Positions 35,555-45,038 of a stretch of DNA of 64,000 nucleotides are shown piece after piece. How positions within the stretch are numbered: position 1 is the stretch's first letter; every line of letters begins with the position of its first letter. Below the pieces are notes generated by a model. The model was not told where the DNA came from, made no database searches, and saw only the letters and a list, made by a program, of their open reading frames with translations. The position numbers were made by a program, and so were the translations under genes. Source of the DNA: an uncultured Clostridia bacterium (GTDB taxonomy: Bacteria; Bacillota; Clostridia; Christensenellales; UBA1242); the NCBI GenBank assembly GCA_948434855.1, contig CAOJFR010000002.1:46620-110619 (forward strand). The letters run 5' to 3'.

Positions 35555-37534
35555 ATGGGAAACAAAACTAGAGTGATTGGAAAGAGCAAGCAAATAATAA
35601 TTGCGGTTATAAGCATTCTTGTTATTGCAACAATTGCAGTGATCTCTGCCTTAGTGTTTACATGGGGAAAGGATGACTCTGGCGAAAATCAGGGTAATGA
35701 ATATAGCATTGTTGTAAGCTGTGGAATTGATGGAGTTTCTGATTATTCGCTAACTGTGAAAGAAGGAACAAAGATTCGTGAGTTAAAAGGCATGCTCAGA
35801 GAACTAGATGGCTATAAAATTGATGGAATCTATAAAGACGATGCCATGACTCAGCCATATTCAGATAATGAGACTATAAATAATTCCACAAAAATTTATA
35901 TTAAGTTTGTGAAGGCGTATCGTATTAACTTTGCCAATGAAGAATTTAAAACTGGCATAAGTGTGAGAGTTGATGGAGAACCTGTTGACCAAAACACCAC
36001 TTTTGTTTATGGGGCAAATGTTATCATAAGAGCAACACAAAAAGCGGGTAGAGAAATTGTAGAGTTTAAGGTTAAAGTTGGAAACGGCGAAGCACAAGAC
36101 ATTCTTTCAGAAGTTTATCGTCATGAAGTTAATGGAGTGATATATTATGAAGTTGAACTCACTGGCGATGGCGATATAATCATTGAATATAGAGAATCCT
36201 TAAAGCAATATGTTTTTGAAAATATACCAGCAGGTGTTACAGTTAAACGCGAGGGTGAGTTGCTTTCTAATAGCAGTGCAATATTTTATGGAGACAAACT
36301 CACATTTACATATGTAGAGAGCACAAAAAATGATACTGGAAAAACTAAACAGGAAAATGGCTATCATTACACTGAAGTGGAAACAATAATATATAGTTTG
36401 GTTGTTAATGGAACTAATCTTGCCAGCGGAAAAACCTATGTTGTTAGTGGCGATGTGGGCATGGTGCTTAACATCAACTCTAGCACTGCGTGGGAAAAAG
36501 GCGAAATGGTTCAATATGATTTAGGAACTATTCCAGATGGAGTAACTGTGACCAGACATGGAGAAACTTTAAATAGTGATTCTGTAATTTACTGGGGAGA
36601 TGAACTCACATTTGCATACACAGAAACAAGTGTGGTTTTGACTGGTAACACAAAGTTTGAATCAGGCTATAAGTGGGCAGAAAAAGCAACAACAACCTAT
36701 AGTTTATCGGTTGGTGGAAAAACCATTGTCAATGGAGGAAAATTTACAGTAAACGGAAATGTTGAATTACTATTAAGTTCAACAACAAGCACTAATTGGA
36801 AAGAGAGTTATGCTTTGGTTAGCTTTGCAGATGCATCTTGGTCAGAGATAAATGAGGTTGCAGAGGCAGACTATGCATCAGAAGCGTATAAAGTTGGCGA
36901 CAAAAAAGACATAACCTTAACAGATGGCGAAGTTTTAACATTTGTTATTTTAGGTTTTAATCATGATGATTTAACCAGTGGTGGAAAAGCAAAAATAAGC
37001 ATTGGAATGGAAAATTTAACAGAAACTAAATTTAAAATGAACTCTACTTTAACCAATGTGGGTGGCTGGGAATCTTGTAAAATTAGAACTATGCTTAGTG
37101 ACTATTTTGATAAACTTCCAGATGAATTGCAAGAGATGATTAAGGAAGTAAACAAAAATACAAATGAAGGAGGCCAGTCTAAAAATATAGTAACTACCTC
37201 AGACAAGCTTTGGTTATTTAGTCCTGCGGAGATATTTTCACCAACTGCTATAAAGACTGGTTGGAGTTTGTTAAGAGACCATGCAACATACTATACTCAG
37301 GAAGGAACACAATACGAGTTTTATAGGAACTTAGTAGGAGATGAAGAGCCAAATAACAAAATAGAATCATTAATTAAAAAATTATCTAATGGAAACGGAG
37401 AAGCAAGTATGTGGTGGTTGCGTTCCCCTAGTATTAGTACCAAGCTATCTATTATATGTATTGAAGCTAGCGGAAAACTAAATGGATATAATGCTACTTT
37501 TGAAAATGGAATTTGTTTTGGATTTTGTTTGTAG
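35555..37534 (+). CDS. Membrane-anchored surface protein with DUF6273 domain
   Basis: A 659-residue protein. Signal anchor at residues 13-36. Two tandem repeats of about 100 residues begin near 217 and 318 (ENIPAGVTVKREGE / GTIPDGVTVTRHGE, each followed by Y/W-G-D-x-L-T-F). The C-terminal 210 residues match the DUF6273 pattern: VGDKKDITLTDGE, VGGWESCKIRTML, the DKLWLFSPAEIF segment and WWLRSPS. Proteins of this type are common on gut Clostridia, and the C-terminal domain resembles a C-type-lectin-like ligand-binding fold. Function unknown; glycan or protein binding is inference. It is monocistronic. Confidence 0.75.
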   Translation: MGNKTRVIGKSKQIIIAVISILVIATIAVISALVFTWGKDDSGENQGNEYSIVVSCGIDGVSDYSLTVKEGTKIRELKGMLRELDGYKIDGIYKDDAMTQPYSDNETINNSTKIYIKFVKAYRINFANEEFKTGISVRVDGEPVDQNTTFVYGANVIIRATQKAGREIVEFKVKVGNGEAQDILSEVYRHEVNGVIYYEVELTGDGDIIIEYRESLKQYVFENIPAGVTVKREGELLSNSSAIFYGDKLTFTYVESTKNDTGKTKQENGYHYTEVETIIYSLVVNGTNLASGKTYVVSGDVGMVLNINSSTAWEKGEMVQYDLGTIPDGVTVTRHGETLNSDSVIYWGDELTFAYTETSVVLTGNTKFESGYKWAEKATTTYSLSVGGKTIVNGGKFTVNGNVELLLSSTTSTNWKESYALVSFADASWSEINEVAEADYASEAYKVGDKKDITLTDGEVLTFVILGFNHDDLTSGGKAKISIGMENLTETKFKMNSTLTNVGGWESCKIRTMLSDYFDKLPDELQEMIKEVNKNTNEGGQSKNIVTTSDKLWLFSPAEIFSPTAIKTGWSLLRDHATYYTQEGTQYEFYRNLVGDEEPNNKIESLIKKLSNGNGEASMWWLRSPSISTKLSIICIEASGKLNGYNATFENGICFGFCL

Positions 37535-37571
37535 ATAACTGGGCATTACTAAAAATTAATCAAATAATAAT

Positions 37572-37600
37572 AAAAACCATCCAACTATAGATGGTTTTTT
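37572..37600. terminator. Bidirectional terminator
   Basis: AAAAACCATC (37572-37581), eight-base loop, GATGGTTTTT (37590-37599). It ends the DUF6273 gene and, on the minus strand, mnmG. Confidence 0.9.
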
Positions 37601-37602
37601 GT

Positions 37603-39519
37603 TTACTTTAAATACATTAAAAGTACTGTGATATCAGCAGGGTTTACTCCTGAAATTCTGCTAGCCATGCCAACTGTCAGTGGTTTAATTTCTGCAAGCT
37701 TTTCTCGTGCTTCATTTCTGAGACCAGAAAGCTTTGCATAATCAAGGTCTGCAGGAATTTTCTTTTCTTCGAGCTTTCTTGCCTTATCAATTTGTTCTTG
37801 TTGGCGAGAGAGATAGCCAGAATATTTTGTGTCTATATCAACCTGAGTTAGCACAGCTTTGCTGTAGCCTTTAACAAGTTTTAAGGCTTTATTTGCTTTA
37901 ACAAAATCAAAGGCAGGACGCTTTAAAAGATTTTTTAGGCTTGTGGCTTGAGATGGTATTTTTTCATCTAAAGATTCTAAAAATTCGCAAAGATTTGATG
38001 AAATTGGCACTGTTTTGTTGATTTCTTCCTTAAGTTTTGCGATTTTTTGCATTTTTTTCTTAAAAACGCTATAGCGTTCATCATCAACAAGCCCAACGTT
38101 TCTGCCAATTTCTGTTAGTCTTTGGTCGGCGTTGTCTTGCCTTAAAATAAGCCTAAACTCCGCACGGCTAGTCATCATTCTATAAGGCTCATTGGTGCCT
38201 TTTGTGGTAAGGTCATCAACCAAAACACCAATATAAGATTCGTCTCTTTTTAAAATGATTTGCTCTTTGCCTCTTAAATATAGCGAGGCATTTATGCCTG
38301 CCAAAATGCCCTGACCAGCAGCTTCTTCATATCCGCTTGTTCCGTTAATTTGACCAGCACAAAACAGACCTTTAACTTTTTTGAACTCAAGCGTTGGGAA
38401 AAGATTTAGTGGGTCAATGCAATCATATTCAATTGCATAGGCATACTTTAAAATTTTTGTTTTTTCCATGCCCTCAATACTTTCAACCATTTGATGTTGA
38501 ATGTCTATTGGCATGCTTGTTGAAAGACCCTGAATGTAAATTGTGTTGTCATCAACTGTTTCTGGTTCAAGAAAAATTTGATGTTTGTCTTTGTCGTTGA
38601 ATCTAACAAATTTTGACTCTATTGAAGGGCAATATCTTGGGCCAAGACCCTTAATAACTCCAGAATAAACAGGGGCTTTATCTATGTTGTTCATAATTAA
38701 ATTTTTGGTTTTTTCAGAGGTATAGCCCAGCCAGCAAACCCTTATGTTTTTGTTGGCTTTTTTTGTCAAAAACGAAAAAGTTTGAATGCCGGTGTCGCCT
38801 TTTTGAATGGTGAATTTTGAATAATCAATAGTGTTTCCGTCAACTCTTGGAGGTGTTCCAGTTTTAAACCTTCTAACATCAAAACCAATGTTAATTAAAG
38901 ATTTGGTTAGGGCATTTGCTGGTGGAAAACCTGAAGGTCCAGATTCATTAATAATTTCTCCAGTGATAGTTTTAGAACCCAAATATACGCCAGTGGTAAG
39001 CACAACGGCTTTTGCAAAAAAGGTTTTGCCGTCAGCAGTTTTAATGCCCTTAAGCTTCTCGTTTTCTAGCAAAATTTCACTGCACTCTCCATCATATATT
39101 GAAAGGTTTTCTTGATTTTCAAGCACGCTTTGCATAGATCTGTGATAGCCAGTTTTGTCAATTTGAGCCCTAAGACTTTGAACAGCTGGGCCTTTGCCAA
39201 TATTAAGCATTCTTAGCTGAATGGTGTTTTTGTCTGCCTGCTTTCCCATTTCTCCACCAAGTGCATCAACTTCGCACACAATGTGGCCTTTGGCTGTTCC
39301 ACCAATACTTGGATTGCATGGCAAAAAGGCGATGTTGTCTCTCACCAAATTAATTATGAGAGTTTTTTGTCCCGTTCTTGCTAGGGCAAGGCAAGCTTCG
39401 CAGCCTGCATGGCCTGCTCCAACAACAATGGCATCAAAAGTTTCACCATCTTTAATGCAATATTCTTTATTTGCTATGTTTTTGGCATAGTCAGTTATGT
39501 CGTAATTAATATTTTCCAT
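37603..39519 (-). CDS. mnmG: tRNA uridine-34 carboxymethylaminomethyl enzyme MnmG
   Basis: 638 residues. With MnmE it makes the cmnm5 modification at the wobble uridine of certain tRNAs, using FAD, methylenetetrahydrofolate and glycine. The FAD-binding GAGHAG is at 34-39, about 25 residues later than in typical MnmG, so it carries an N-terminal extension; no later start fits. CNPSIGGTAKGH, the RTGTPPRV-like segment GTPPRVDG and the C-terminal helical MnmE-binding domain are present. Last gene of the mnmE-GNAT-mnmG unit. Confidence 0.96.
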   Translation of the reverse strand: MENINYDITDYAKNIANKEYCIKDGETFDAIVVGAGHAGCEACLALARTGQKTLIINLVRDNIAFLPCNPSIGGTAKGHIVCEVDALGGEMGKQADKNTIQLRMLNIGKGPAVQSLRAQIDKTGYHRSMQSVLENQENLSIYDGECSEILLENEKLKGIKTADGKTFFAKAVVLTTGVYLGSKTITGEIINESGPSGFPPANALTKSLINIGFDVRRFKTGTPPRVDGNTIDYSKFTIQKGDTGIQTFSFLTKKANKNIRVCWLGYTSEKTKNLIMNNIDKAPVYSGVIKGLGPRYCPSIESKFVRFNDKDKHQIFLEPETVDDNTIYIQGLSTSMPIDIQHQMVESIEGMEKTKILKYAYAIEYDCIDPLNLFPTLEFKKVKGLFCAGQINGTSGYEEAAGQGILAGINASLYLRGKEQIILKRDESYIGVLVDDLTTKGTNEPYRMMTSRAEFRLILRQDNADQRLTEIGRNVGLVDDERYSVFKKKMQKIAKLKEEINKTVPISSNLCEFLESLDEKIPSQATSLKNLLKRPAFDFVKANKALKLVKGYSKAVLTQVDIDTKYSGYLSRQQEQIDKARKLEEKKIPADLDYAKLSGLRNEAREKLAEIKPLTVGMASRISGVNPADITVLLMYLK

Positions 39520-39527
39520 TTTAGTCC

Positions 39528-40070
39528 TTATTCAAAAGTTTTGCCAAGACCTGGGGTTTGTCCTGTTGCAACAACATATGCCCCATCATAGGCATCTAAA
39601 AATTCAAAACCAAATTTTTTGAATAATTTTTGGCTGGCTAAATTTGTTCGTTCAACATTAGAAAAAATTTCTGTTGGCATTTTTCCTACATATGTTTTTA
39701 TGGCTTGGCCTAGGTTGCTTAAAATAAAAGTTCCAACACCTTTGTTTTGAAAATCTGGATGAACAACAATATATTGCAAGAACACTTCAGGAGACTCAGA
39801 CTCAAGTCTAAAGACAGACTGAATTGTGAAACCAACAATTTTATTTAATTTATTTTTTGCAACCAAAATTAGCTTTCGCTCGTCTTCACCAATAGGGAAC
39901 TGTTCATAGTTGGTTTTAATAAGTTCTTGCATTCCAAGGATTGTTCCATCTTCAAATAAAAATTTTTCAAATGCGTCATATTTTGGAGTGCCCCTAAATT
40001 CTTTATCCCACTCTAAAATCTCACCAATTTCATTTTCAAAGTCAATCGGCATAAGTTTAAGTTTTTCCAT
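39528..40070 (-). CDS. GNAT acetyltransferase inserted between mnmE and mnmG
   Basis: A 180-residue GNAT protein. The acetyl-CoA loop region is YIVVHPDFQNKGVGTFIL (near residues 100-117) and the C-terminal NLASQKLFKKFGFEF is typical. The N-terminal 60 residues form a less usual substrate-binding part. It starts 2 bp after mnmE ends and stops 8 bp before mnmG, so it is translated with both. mnmE and mnmG are normally adjacent in Bacillota. Substrate unknown; no evidence ties it to tRNA. Confidence 0.85.
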   Translation of the reverse strand: MEKLKLMPIDFENEIGEILEWDKEFRGTPKYDAFEKFLFEDGTILGMQELIKTNYEQFPIGEDERKLILVAKNKLNKIVGFTIQSVFRLESESPEVFLQYIVVHPDFQNKGVGTFILSNLGQAIKTYVGKMPTEIFSNVERTNLASQKLFKKFGFEFLDAYDGAYVVATGQTPGLGKTFE

Positions 40071-40071
40071 A

Positions 40072-41427
40072 TTATTTTCCTAAACAAAATTTTTCAAAAA
40101 TTGAATCTATAATATCTTCGCTGGTTGTGTTTCCAGTTATTTCTCCCACGGCAAGGTAGGCGTCTTTAATGTCAATAGACACAAGGTCTAAAGAGTCATC
40201 CACTATGTTTTTGCAGGCATTTTTTAAACTATTATATGTTCTTTGAAGAGCGTCTTTATGTCTTTCGTTGGTAATGATAACGCTTTCGCCTGAAAGATTA
40301 GAAATTTTTAAAATATCAAATAGTTTTGCTTTTAAGTCGTTTAATCCAACACCAGTTTTAGAGCTTATTAAAACTTCATTTTCAAAAGTTTTGGTGAGTT
40401 TGTTTTTTAGGTCAGATTTTGTTTTAACCACAATAAATTTGGTGTTTTTAATTTCGTTAAAAATCTCTTCATCTTCAACTGAAAACTCGCTGCTTTGATC
40501 AAGCAAAAACAAAACTATGTCTGCCTGAAGAATTAGGCTTTTTGCTTTGTCAACCCCAATTTTTTCAACGGTATCCATGGTCTCACGAATGCCAGCAGTA
40601 TCAGTAAGATTTATTTTAATATCATCAAGTAGAAAGGTGCCTTCAACAATGTCTCTGGTGGTTCCTGGAATATCTGTAACGATGGCTTTTTCTTGCTTAA
40701 GCAAACTATTTAACAAACTAGACTTTCCAACATTTGGTCTTCCAACAATAACAGCATTAATTCCGCCAGAAATAATTTTTCCAGTTTCGGCGGTATCAAG
40801 CACTTCTTTAATTTTTAAAGCAAGTGCTTCAAGCCTTTCTTTAACTTTTGCTTTTGTAATATATTCAATAGTTTCTTCAGGATAGTCAAAGGAAATCTCT
40901 ATTTCAGACAAAACATCAGTGAGTTCTTCTTGAGCTGAAAATGCAAGTTTGCTTAAACTTCCAGATAATAGGTTATAGCCCGCTCTAATTTCTGCGTCAC
41001 TTTCTGCATTAATCATGTCCATCATGCCTTCGGCAGAAGATAGTGACATTTTTCCATTCATAAAAGCTCTTTTTGAAAACTCACCATTGGTTGCAGGTCT
41101 TGCACCCTTTGCAATACATTCTTTAAAGATTCCGCTGGCAATTTTTGTTCCACCGTGGCATTGAAATTCACAAATATCTTCGCCAGTATATGAGTTTGGT
41201 GTTTTAAATACAACACACATACACTCTTCAGAAAATCCAGCAGTTGATAGTTTTCCAAGATATAGTTTTCGTGGTTCAAATTCAGAAGGATGTATTTCAT
41301 TTTTTGCAACAAAAATTTCATCTGCAATTTTAATGGCAGATGCTCCAGACATTCTAACTATTGCAATAGCCCCAGAGCTTGACCCTGTTGAAATTGCAGC
41401 AATTGTTTCTCCTGAATAACTTTTCAT
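40072..41427 (-). CDS. mnmE: tRNA modification GTPase MnmE
   Basis: 451 residues. N-terminal tetrahydrofolate-binding domain (TPNSYTGED), central helical domain and inserted G domain with GRPNVGKS at 229-236 and DTAGIRET. The catalytic C-terminal C-x-G-K is present as CLGK at 448-451. Partner of MnmG. The mRNA appears leaderless: the -10 lies six bases upstream of the ATG and there is no Shine-Dalgarno site. First gene of the minus-strand unit, divergent from the polysaccharide operon. Confidence 0.96.
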   Translation of the reverse strand: MKSYSGETIAAISTGSSSGAIAIVRMSGASAIKIADEIFVAKNEIHPSEFEPRKLYLGKLSTAGFSEECMCVVFKTPNSYTGEDICEFQCHGGTKIASGIFKECIAKGARPATNGEFSKRAFMNGKMSLSSAEGMMDMINAESDAEIRAGYNLLSGSLSKLAFSAQEELTDVLSEIEISFDYPEETIEYITKAKVKERLEALALKIKEVLDTAETGKIISGGINAVIVGRPNVGKSSLLNSLLKQEKAIVTDIPGTTRDIVEGTFLLDDIKINLTDTAGIRETMDTVEKIGVDKAKSLILQADIVLFLLDQSSEFSVEDEEIFNEIKNTKFIVVKTKSDLKNKLTKTFENEVLISSKTGVGLNDLKAKLFDILKISNLSGESVIITNERHKDALQRTYNSLKNACKNIVDDSLDLVSIDIKDAYLAVGEITGNTTSEDIIDSIFEKFCLGK

Positions 41428-41433
41428 ATGTTG

Positions 41434-41461
41434 ATTATATCACTTTATAAAAAATTTTCAA
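41434..41461 (-). promoter_or_regulatory. mnmE promoter giving a leaderless mRNA
   Basis: Minus strand TTGAAA (41461-41456), 16-bp spacer, TATAAT (41439-41434). The ATG at 41427 is where transcription should start. Confidence 0.65.
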
Positions 41462-41540
41462 TGCTTTTTAAGCCAAAATTTTCACTTAAAATCTCAAAAT
41501 ATAATAAGTGTCCAAAAAAGCCAAATTACGTAAAAACGCT

Positions 41541-41569
41541 TTGACAGACTATGCCCTTATAATTATAAT
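41541..41569 (+). promoter_or_regulatory. Perfect consensus promoter of the polysaccharide operon
   Basis: TTGACA (41541-41546), 17-bp spacer, TATAAT (41564-41569). Predicts strong constitutive expression of the eight genes that follow. Confidence 0.9.
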
Positions 41570-41599
41570 TTAATCATAGATTAAATTAAGGGGTTTTTA

Positions 41600-42466
41600 A
41601 TGAAAAAAGATATATCAGTTTTAATGTCGGTTTATAAAAATGACATTGCAAAAAATGTTGCAATTGCGGTTGAAAGTGTTATGGATCAAACCTTAAAACC
41701 AAAGCAAATAGTTATGGTTGTGGATGGTCCAGTTTCTGAAGAATTAATGAACACCGTTAATGCACTTGCAGAAAAGTATAAAATTTTAGAGGTTTATCCA
41801 CTAGAGCAAAATGTGGGTTTAGGAAATGCTCTTAGAATTGGCTCAGGTTATTGTAAACATGACCTTATTGCCAGAATGGATAGTGATGATATTTGTGTTA
41901 AAGAGCGTTTTGAAAAGCAAATTGCGTGCTTTGAAAAAGATCCAGAGCTAAGTCTTGTTGGCTCAAATGCACAAGAGTTTTTTAATGAGTTAGATAACCT
42001 TGCAAACATTAAGGCAGTTCCAGAAACTCATGAGGAAATTGTTGAGTTTATGAAAACCAGATGTCCGTTTTGTCATATGTCAGTTATGATGAAAAAAGAC
42101 ATTTTGGAAAAAGCTGGTGGATATTTAGATTGGTATTATGCAGAAGATTATTATCTTTGGATAAGGATGTATCTTGCTGGTGCAAAGTTTTATAATATTC
42201 AAGAAAACTTAATGTATGTTAGAATAAACTATGACACATTCGCACGTCGTGGTGGCATGAAGTATTACAAAAGCATTAAAGATCTTTTGAAATATATGAA
42301 GCAAAACAAATTAATAAAACTTGGAACATATAACAAGGCAAAGTTTCAACGTTTTGTTGGTCATGTTTTGGTTCCAAAAACATTAAAGAAAAATCTATAT
42401 TTAAAATTTATGCGAGAAGAAAAGGAACCTAAGAAAAATGAAGATGTTAGTGGAAAAGAGTTTTAA
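41600..42466 (+). CDS. Family 2 glycosyltransferase
   Basis: A 288-residue GT-A enzyme that transfers a sugar from a nucleotide donor. SVLMSVYKND at the N-terminus, VDGP near residue 46 and the metal-binding DSDD at 94-97 are present; the C-terminal ED (YAEDYYLWIRM) is the likely base. Resembles the amylovoran-type GT2 enzymes. It overlaps the next gene by 29 bp. First gene of the surface-polysaccharide operon. Confidence 0.9.
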   Translation: MKKDISVLMSVYKNDIAKNVAIAVESVMDQTLKPKQIVMVVDGPVSEELMNTVNALAEKYKILEVYPLEQNVGLGNALRIGSGYCKHDLIARMDSDDICVKERFEKQIACFEKDPELSLVGSNAQEFFNELDNLANIKAVPETHEEIVEFMKTRCPFCHMSVMMKKDILEKAGGYLDWYYAEDYYLWIRMYLAGAKFYNIQENLMYVRINYDTFARRGGMKYYKSIKDLLKYMKQNKLIKLGTYNKAKFQRFVGHVLVPKTLKKNLYLKFMREEKEPKKNEDVSGKEF

Positions 42467-45029
42467 TAGATTTAAAGACTTCATAACACAAAAGCAAAAA
42501 ATTTTAAGAATTTGTTTATATTCTCTTTTAACAATTTCTTTGCTTTTTACTTGTTTTTATGAAATAGGTGTTTATTTCTCATTGGCAATTTTGTTTTTAG
42601 CTTTAATTTTTGGAACAACCAATGATGTTGTTTGCCTATATCTGTTTTATTCAAATTTTAATGATATTATTTTATTTAAGGGTTCAGAGTATATTGTTGG
42701 CTTTGCCTTAATTTTTGCTTTGGGAATTAGATTTTTAATTAAGCTTATTAAAAAGCAAAGCAAAATTCATATTTTGCAGCTTGTTCTAGGAATTATATTT
42801 GCAATATTTATTGCAATTCCATTCTATAGAACACCATCACTATATAAACTCTTTGGATATTATTTGTTTATTGCAGTAACATATTTGGTATTTGAACTAA
42901 AGGATGATTTAAGCATAAAAAAGATAATCAAAGTTTATACACTTGGTTTATTAATTTCATCTTTCATGGCACTTCTTAGACCATTCTCTCCAAGGCTTCA
43001 GTCTTGCATGGGATATGTTGTTACATGGGGATATCTTCGCTTCACTGGGTTTTTAGGACACCCAAATCCATATATTTGCAGAGCAGTGATTGCTCTTGGT
43101 GGTTTGTTGGTTTTGAAGTATTACAAAAAAATTAACAACTGTGAGTTTTTTGGACTTCTTATTCCGCTATTTATATTTAGCTATATGACATTGTCTAGAA
43201 TGTTTATCATTTCATTTGCGGCATCACTTATAATTTTTGCCATTTTATATTTTGTTAAATATAAAAAGAAAGCCTTTAAATTAATTTTAAGCATGGCAGG
43301 TTGTTTTTTGGTTATTTGTGGTGCATTCACAATTGAAACAAAAATATATCTTTTCAGAGCAAACATTTTGCCTTTCTCGTCAATATCTGATTTTTATTAT
43401 TCAAGCACTGCTGGTGATACTATTTTTGAGAAGGGAAAAGATAATGAAAGTTTATCTGAAAGCGAAGCAGAAGAGGGCTCTGAAGAATGGTGGCAGCAAG
43501 TTTTTGATGGTGAAATTCGCTATGATAATGGCAGAGTTGAATATTGGAAATTGAATTTAAAGGATTGGTCTTCATCCGCCGTTACAATTTTGTTTGGAAA
43601 AGGTGTGGATGCTCCAAACATTGGTAGAGCTCACGCACACAATGTTATAATTAGCGAGCTTAGAAAACTTGGCACTTTTGGTTTAACCCTGCTGCTTTGC
43701 TATATTGTTAGCTTGTTTAAGGGCAAAAATAAATTTAAAGAGTTTTTGATTATTTTAATTTTTATTGCACCATATCTCATTTGTGATATGCTTGAATCAA
43801 ACCTAAGCTATGTGTTTATAATCACAGCAGTTTTGTTCTATTTTGAAATTGAAAAAGAAAAGAAAAAAGCAGATGAAAAGCTTAAGGTTAAAACAACAGA
43901 AAACTATGATGGCGAAGAAAAAATAAACTGCCTATATTATAATCCAACACTCAATCTTGGTGGAACAGAAGTTTACATGGTTAACCTGATTGAAAACATG
44001 GATAAGCAAAAATTTAAGTATGATGTGCTGATTAAATCAAAAGAAAACATAAGTGAAAGCTTGCTTAAAAGATTAAATGAAGCTGGTGCAAAAGTTATAT
44101 TTTTAGAAGGTCATGGGACTAAGCAGCTTTATAACATTGCAAAATTTTTCAGTGATAATAATGGACACTATGATGTTATGCACATAAACTCGACTGGCGG
44201 TTCTGTTGGAATTTTTGCATATTTTGGCAAAGACTTTGGTGGAATAGAAAATGTTATTTTCCATTCGCATATGGGCGGAGTTGACTATGCTCAAACTTTT
44301 AAAAATAAGCTAAAGAGCAATGTAGGAATGTTTCTTGCTAAAAACTTTTCAGATAGTTTGGTTGCTTGCTCAAGGCTTGCAGGAAACTTTATGTTTGGAG
44401 AAAAATATTGCAGCAAACATAATGTGATGGTGCTTAACAATTCAATTAATATTGATAAGTTTAAGTTTAATAAAGACATTAGAGAAGAGTATAGAAAAAA
44501 TTTAAAGCTTTCAGACAAGTTTGTTATTTTTAATATTGGCAGATTTGCTCAGCAAAAAAATCATATAAGACTGGTTGAAGTTTTTGCTGAAGTTTTAAAG
44601 AAAGACAAAAAAGCAGTTTTGGTTATTGTTGGAAATGGTCCACTTTTTGCTGAAGTTGAAGCCAAAATAAAAGAGCTTAAAGTTGAATCTTCAGTAATGC
44701 TTCTTGGTGAAAGAGATGATGTTTCAAAACTTATGCAAGCAGCCGATGTGTTTGTTATGACATCAATTCATGAGGGGCTTCCAATAGTTGCGGTTGAAAC
44801 CCAAACAAGTGGCTTGCCATTGGTTTTGTCAGATGCAATCACAACTGACACAAACATAACAGGAAACTGCAAATTTGTCTCACTTGATGCAGATAATAAA
44901 GTGTGGGCAGAAGAAGTGTTAAATTGCAAAAAATTTAAACGTGGTGATGAAACAGAAAAAATCATCAGTCATAATTTTGACAATGCTTCTGCTGCAAAGA
45001 TTATAGAAAATTTATATTTAGGAAATTAG
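42438..45029 (+). CDS. O-antigen ligase/polymerase-like protein fused to a GT4 glycosyltransferase
   Basis: 863 residues in two parts. Residues about 20-465 have ten or more membrane segments, with the Wzy_C/O-antigen-ligase pattern near residue 195-240 (FTGFLGHPNPY, LSRMFIISFA) and an extracellular loop before AHNVIISELRKLG. Residues about 490-860 are a GT-B, family 4 transferase, with LGGTEVYMVN near the start and the E-x7-E motif EGLPIVAVE near 775. A polymerase/ligase joined to a glycosyltransferase in one chain is unusual. Start ATG 42438 lies inside the preceding gene. Confidence 0.85.
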   Translation: MKMLVEKSFNRFKDFITQKQKILRICLYSLLTISLLFTCFYEIGVYFSLAILFLALIFGTTNDVVCLYLFYSNFNDIILFKGSEYIVGFALIFALGIRFLIKLIKKQSKIHILQLVLGIIFAIFIAIPFYRTPSLYKLFGYYLFIAVTYLVFELKDDLSIKKIIKVYTLGLLISSFMALLRPFSPRLQSCMGYVVTWGYLRFTGFLGHPNPYICRAVIALGGLLVLKYYKKINNCEFFGLLIPLFIFSYMTLSRMFIISFAASLIIFAILYFVKYKKKAFKLILSMAGCFLVICGAFTIETKIYLFRANILPFSSISDFYYSSTAGDTIFEKGKDNESLSESEAEEGSEEWWQQVFDGEIRYDNGRVEYWKLNLKDWSSSAVTILFGKGVDAPNIGRAHAHNVIISELRKLGTFGLTLLLCYIVSLFKGKNKFKEFLIILIFIAPYLICDMLESNLSYVFIITAVLFYFEIEKEKKKADEKLKVKTTENYDGEEKINCLYYNPTLNLGGTEVYMVNLIENMDKQKFKYDVLIKSKENISESLLKRLNEAGAKVIFLEGHGTKQLYNIAKFFSDNNGHYDVMHINSTGGSVGIFAYFGKDFGGIENVIFHSHMGGVDYAQTFKNKLKSNVGMFLAKNFSDSLVACSRLAGNFMFGEKYCSKHNVMVLNNSINIDKFKFNKDIREEYRKNLKLSDKFVIFNIGRFAQQKNHIRLVEVFAEVLKKDKKAVLVIVGNGPLFAEVEAKIKELKVESSVMLLGERDDVSKLMQAADVFVMTSIHEGLPIVAVETQTSGLPLVLSDAITTDTNITGNCKFVSLDADNKVWAEEVLNCKKFKRGDETEKIISHNFDNASAAKIIENLYLGN

Positions 45030-45038
45030 GGGTTGTTC

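Noticed and set aside
36900..37534. DUF6273 C-terminal domain as target of a diversity-generating retroelement
   Set aside because: No reverse transcriptase or template repeat is present in the window.
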